Shown here in pieces: positions 62,303 to 64,000 of a DNA stretch of 64,000 bases (within the stretch, counting starts at the first letter, position 1; every line of letters starts with the position of its first letter). This DNA is from UBA3102 sp964413055 (GTDB taxonomy: Bacteria; Bacillota; Desulfotomaculia; Desulfotomaculales; Pelotomaculaceae). Below the pieces are notes generated by a model that worked only from the letters and a program-made list of their open reading frames with translations, did no database searches and was not told the origin of the DNA. The translations under genes and the position numbers were made by a program. Location of the stretch: NCBI GenBank assembly GCA_964413055.1, contig CAYPRB010000004.1, forward strand, positions 124,001 to 188,000, in the 5' to 3' direction.

Positions 62303-63493
62303 GTGTCCGGAGATAAGTATCTGATTTCCAGAGATGACTGGTCGCTGCACCGTAAAGGCGAGATTGACCGGCAGCGGCACCGGGAAAAAGTACGCGAAGC
62401 GATAAAAAAGAATCTGGCGGATATAGTTTCCGAAGAAAGTATCATTATGCATGACGGCCGCAAGGTCATCAAAGTACCCATCCGCTCACTGGACGAATTC
62501 CACTTTCGTTTTGATTACGGCAAGCAAAAACACGGGGGCCAGGGTGACGGCAAGAGTAAACAGGGCGACGTGGTTTATTCCGGACCCCACGGTTCCGGTA
62601 AGGGTAAAGGTGAAGGCGCCGGTGTAGAACCGGGGGTTGATTATTACGAAACCGAAGTGACCATAGATGAACTGGCGGAAATGATTTTTGAAGACCTGGG
62701 GCTGCCCCATTTGGAACCCAAAAAGGTTGCGGAAATCACCTCGGAAGCAGTTGAATTTAAGGATGTACGCAAAAAAGGCATCAGCAGTAATATCGACCGT
62801 AAAAGGACCATCATGGAGGCCATTAAGCGCAATGCCTTAAAAGGCCGGACGGGGGTGGACCGGATTATCCCGGAAGACCTGCGTTACAGAACCTGGGATA
62901 TGACTTATCAATACGAATCCAACGCCGTAATCCTGGCCATGATGGATACCTCCGGTTCCATGGGGCCTTTTGAAAAGTACATTGCCAGGAGTTATTTCTT
63001 TTGGATGGTGCGCTTTTTACGTACCAAGTATAAAAACGTGCAGATTATCTTCCTGGCGCACCATACCGAGGCTAAACAAACCACCGAGGAGGAATTTTTT
63101 ACCAAGGGGGCCAGCGGCGGAACGCGCTGTTCTTCAGCATACAAGCTGGCTTTGGAAATTATCAAGCAAAGGTATCCGCCGCAGGATTATAATATTTATG
63201 CTTTTCACTTTTCGGACGGGGATAACCTGGCTTCCGACAATGAAAAGTGCCTCCGGTTAATCAAGGAACTGCTTGAAGTGTGCAACATGGTCGGGTACGG
63301 AGAGATCGAAGGTCCGTATTACTATACCAGTACCCTGCGCAACGTGTTTAAAAAAATTCACCATCCGAAATTCACCGTGGTTACTATCAGAGACAAAAGC
63401 GGGGTCTACCCGGCTTTGAAAAAATTTTTCAGCCAGGCGCCGGGTGAGAAAACTTCCGACCCGGACCGGAATATAAGTAGTCCGGTAATATGA
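62303..63493 (+). CDS. yhbH: YhbH/YeaH-family sporulation protein (DUF444)
   Basis: 396 residues. DUF444 family: RDDWSLHRKGEIDRQRHREKV near the N-terminus, a Gly/Lys-rich flexible linker (KHGGQGDGKSKQGDV, about 78-100), and a von Willebrand A-like domain with the metal site MMDTSGSMG at about residue 214 and SGGTRCSSAY. Works with PrkA in sporulation and stress. GTG start after GGGGGAAGG. Operon with prkA. Confidence 0.95.
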   Translation: MSGDKYLISRDDWSLHRKGEIDRQRHREKVREAIKKNLADIVSEESIIMHDGRKVIKVPIRSLDEFHFRFDYGKQKHGGQGDGKSKQGDVVYSGPHGSGKGKGEGAGVEPGVDYYETEVTIDELAEMIFEDLGLPHLEPKKVAEITSEAVEFKDVRKKGISSNIDRKRTIMEAIKRNALKGRTGVDRIIPEDLRYRTWDMTYQYESNAVILAMMDTSGSMGPFEKYIARSYFFWMVRFLRTKYKNVQIIFLAHHTEAKQTTEEEFFTKGASGGTRCSSAYKLALEIIKQRYPPQDYNIYAFHFSDGDNLASDNEKCLRLIKELLEVCNMVGYGEIEGPYYYTSTLRNVFKKIHHPKFTVVTIRDKSGVYPALKKFFSQAPGEKTSDPDRNISSPVI

Positions 63494-63530
63494 AGTTAAC
63501 CGGTAAGCACTCTCATTTGGGAAAATAATG

Positions 63531-63559
63531 TTGACTGACTATAAAGAGGATAGTATAAT
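63531..63559 (+). promoter_or_regulatory. Consensus sigma-A promoter of the small RNA
   Basis: TTGACT (63531-63536), 17-nt spacer, TATAAT (63554-63559). There is no open reading frame with a ribosome site behind it. Confidence 0.85.
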
Positions 63560-63565
63560 AATTTT

Positions 63566-63755
63566 AAAATTAAATAGGAAATGATTTCCGAGTATACTGG
63601 CCTAAGGTTTAATACTACGGCGGTAAACCGACAGGGCTTAAACGGAAACGTTTTTGCCTCCCTTCTTGGAAAGGAAATCATGTTAAGTGTAGTGTTTTAT
63701 GACTTCTGTACGTGCTTGATATGAACAGCTTTCCGATGGGAAGCTGTTTTTTATT
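63566..63755 (+). ncRNA. Candidate structured small RNA of unknown family
   Basis: About 190 nt between a consensus promoter and an intrinsic terminator. The 5' part (63581-63681) is closed by ATGATTTCC / GGAAATCAT (9 bp) and contains two inner hairpins: GGTTTA / TAAACC (63606-63629) and an AAACG-GAAA-CGTTT stem (63640-63653) with GGC/GCC continuation. CCTAAGG at 63601-63607 resembles half of an 11-nt tetraloop receptor for the GAAA loop. 6S RNA or an orphan riboswitch are the obvious alternatives; I recognise neither with confidence. Confidence 0.6.
63724..63752 (+). terminator. Terminator of the small RNA
   Basis: AACAGCTTTCC / GGGAAGCTGTT (11 bp, one G-U pair) followed by TTTTTT. Confidence 0.88.
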
Positions 63756-63971
63756 TAGCTAGCAAGCAGGTTAAAAGTGTAAAAGTGCGGAGAGTCTTAA
63801 AACATTATTCGGTATCCTGCACGGCCGGACAATCGTGACGCAGGGATTCACATTTTATACGCCTTATTATGGGCAATGAGATTTCATGAATTCCCTCCAC
63901 TGTTCAAACCCGTTGTTCCGGTCCGTTTTCCATGCAAGGAATTTGAGTTAAGTTTACTTAATTAACCGGTT

Positions 63972-63990
63972 AAGGAGTGTATACTCGGTG
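63972..63990 (+). other. Ribosome site and likely start of a gene leaving the window
   Basis: AAGGAG at 63972-63977 followed by GTG at 63988 (10-nt spacing); a GTG at 63977 also exists. Only a few codons remain, so no product can be named. By synteny spoVR often follows prkA-yhbH. The interval 63756-63971 holds no recognisable gene. Confidence 0.3.
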
Positions 63991-64000
63991 CAATTCAGAC

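Noticed and set aside
63601..63660. Small RNA as a c-di-GMP-I or molybdenum-cofactor riboswitch
   Set aside because: GGCCTAAGG, GAAA and CCTCCC resemble isolated pieces, but the conserved order and key segments of those classes are not present.
63496..63681. 61-codon open frame on the minus strand
   Set aside because: It runs antisense through the structured RNA and its promoter, without coding signals.
1..64000. CRISPR arrays, tRNA or rRNA genes
   Set aside because: None seen: no regularly spaced direct repeats of CRISPR type, and no tRNA cloverleaf or rRNA signature in the intergenic regions.

Overview
The window looks like chromosomal DNA of a spore-forming, anaerobic Firmicute of the Desulfotomaculum/Pelotomaculum kind (Peptococcaceae-like; this placement is inference). 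Grounds: Firmicute gene orders (ylxM-ffh-rpsP-khpA-rimM-trmD-rplS; murT-gatD; addB-addA; sigI-rsgI), sporulation genes (prkA, yhbH, an alpha/beta-type spore protein), strong AGGAGG-type ribosome sites with many TTG/GTG starts, and anaerobic redox enzymes (selenocysteine formate dehydrogenase, indolepyruvate:ferredoxin oxidoreductase). A run of 100 N at 42209-42308 shows that this is a scaffold, probably a draft or metagenome assembly.

Layout. 1-1268: 3'-truncated class III aminotransferase (minus). 1.4-7.1 kb: SRP/ribosome-maturation operon ending in lepB and rbgA, then a tatA gene. 7.5-14.9 kb (minus): a six-gene formate dehydrogenase operon, fdhE-tatA-tatC-fdhA(Sec)-fdhB-hybB-like, with its own Tat translocase and a near-consensus promoter. 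15.0-16.5 kb: rnhB, yraN and a tautomerase. 16.5-17.6 kb: a group II intron with a large internal deletion, sitting just behind a terminator. 17.6-31.8 kb: a signalling block made of a REC-PAS-PAS-kinase preceded by two Spo0A-like boxes, an NtrC-like regulator, a short CheR-like methyltransferase with a metallo-beta-lactamase-fold partner, a 1222-residue poly-HAMP chemoreceptor, and cheY-like, cheA, cheW, cheR and cheB genes. 31.9-36.0 kb: DUF1614 protein, spore protein, EAL/HDOD remnant, YkvI-like transporter, comM. 36.1-40.6 kb: cobalamin riboswitch and the salvage operon cbiZ-btuF-btuC-btuD. 40.8-43.6 kb: sigI-rsgI, a DUF441 protein and a hotdog thioesterase. 43.7-51.8 kb: metallophosphoesterase, addB, addA. 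51.8-55.7 kb (minus): iorA-iorB-paaK behind an attenuator-like leader. 55.9-58.5 kb: acyP, murT, gatD and a 40-residue protein. 58.6-64 kb: L,D-transpeptidase, MaoC-like hydratase, prkA, yhbH, then an unassigned small RNA with its own promoter and terminator.

How the parts work together. FdhA carries a Tat signal and an in-frame UGA followed by a bacterial SECIS-like hairpin. FdhB and the HybB-like membrane protein would pass electrons from formate outside the membrane to the quinone pool, while FdhE and the operon's own TatA/TatC serve maturation and export. The IorAB-PaaK set can interconvert aryl acids, aryl-CoA thioesters and aryl-2-oxoacids. Its leader carries five evenly spaced GAG triplets and a terminator, as in TRAP-controlled tryptophan operons, which would suit a tryptophan-repressed arylacetate salvage route. 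This is the most interesting regulatory hypothesis in the window. The signalling block contains several genes reduced by internal deletion (intron, response regulator, EAL/HDOD protein), which suggests a region under erosion. rnhB-yraN and comM, usually close together, are separated by this block.
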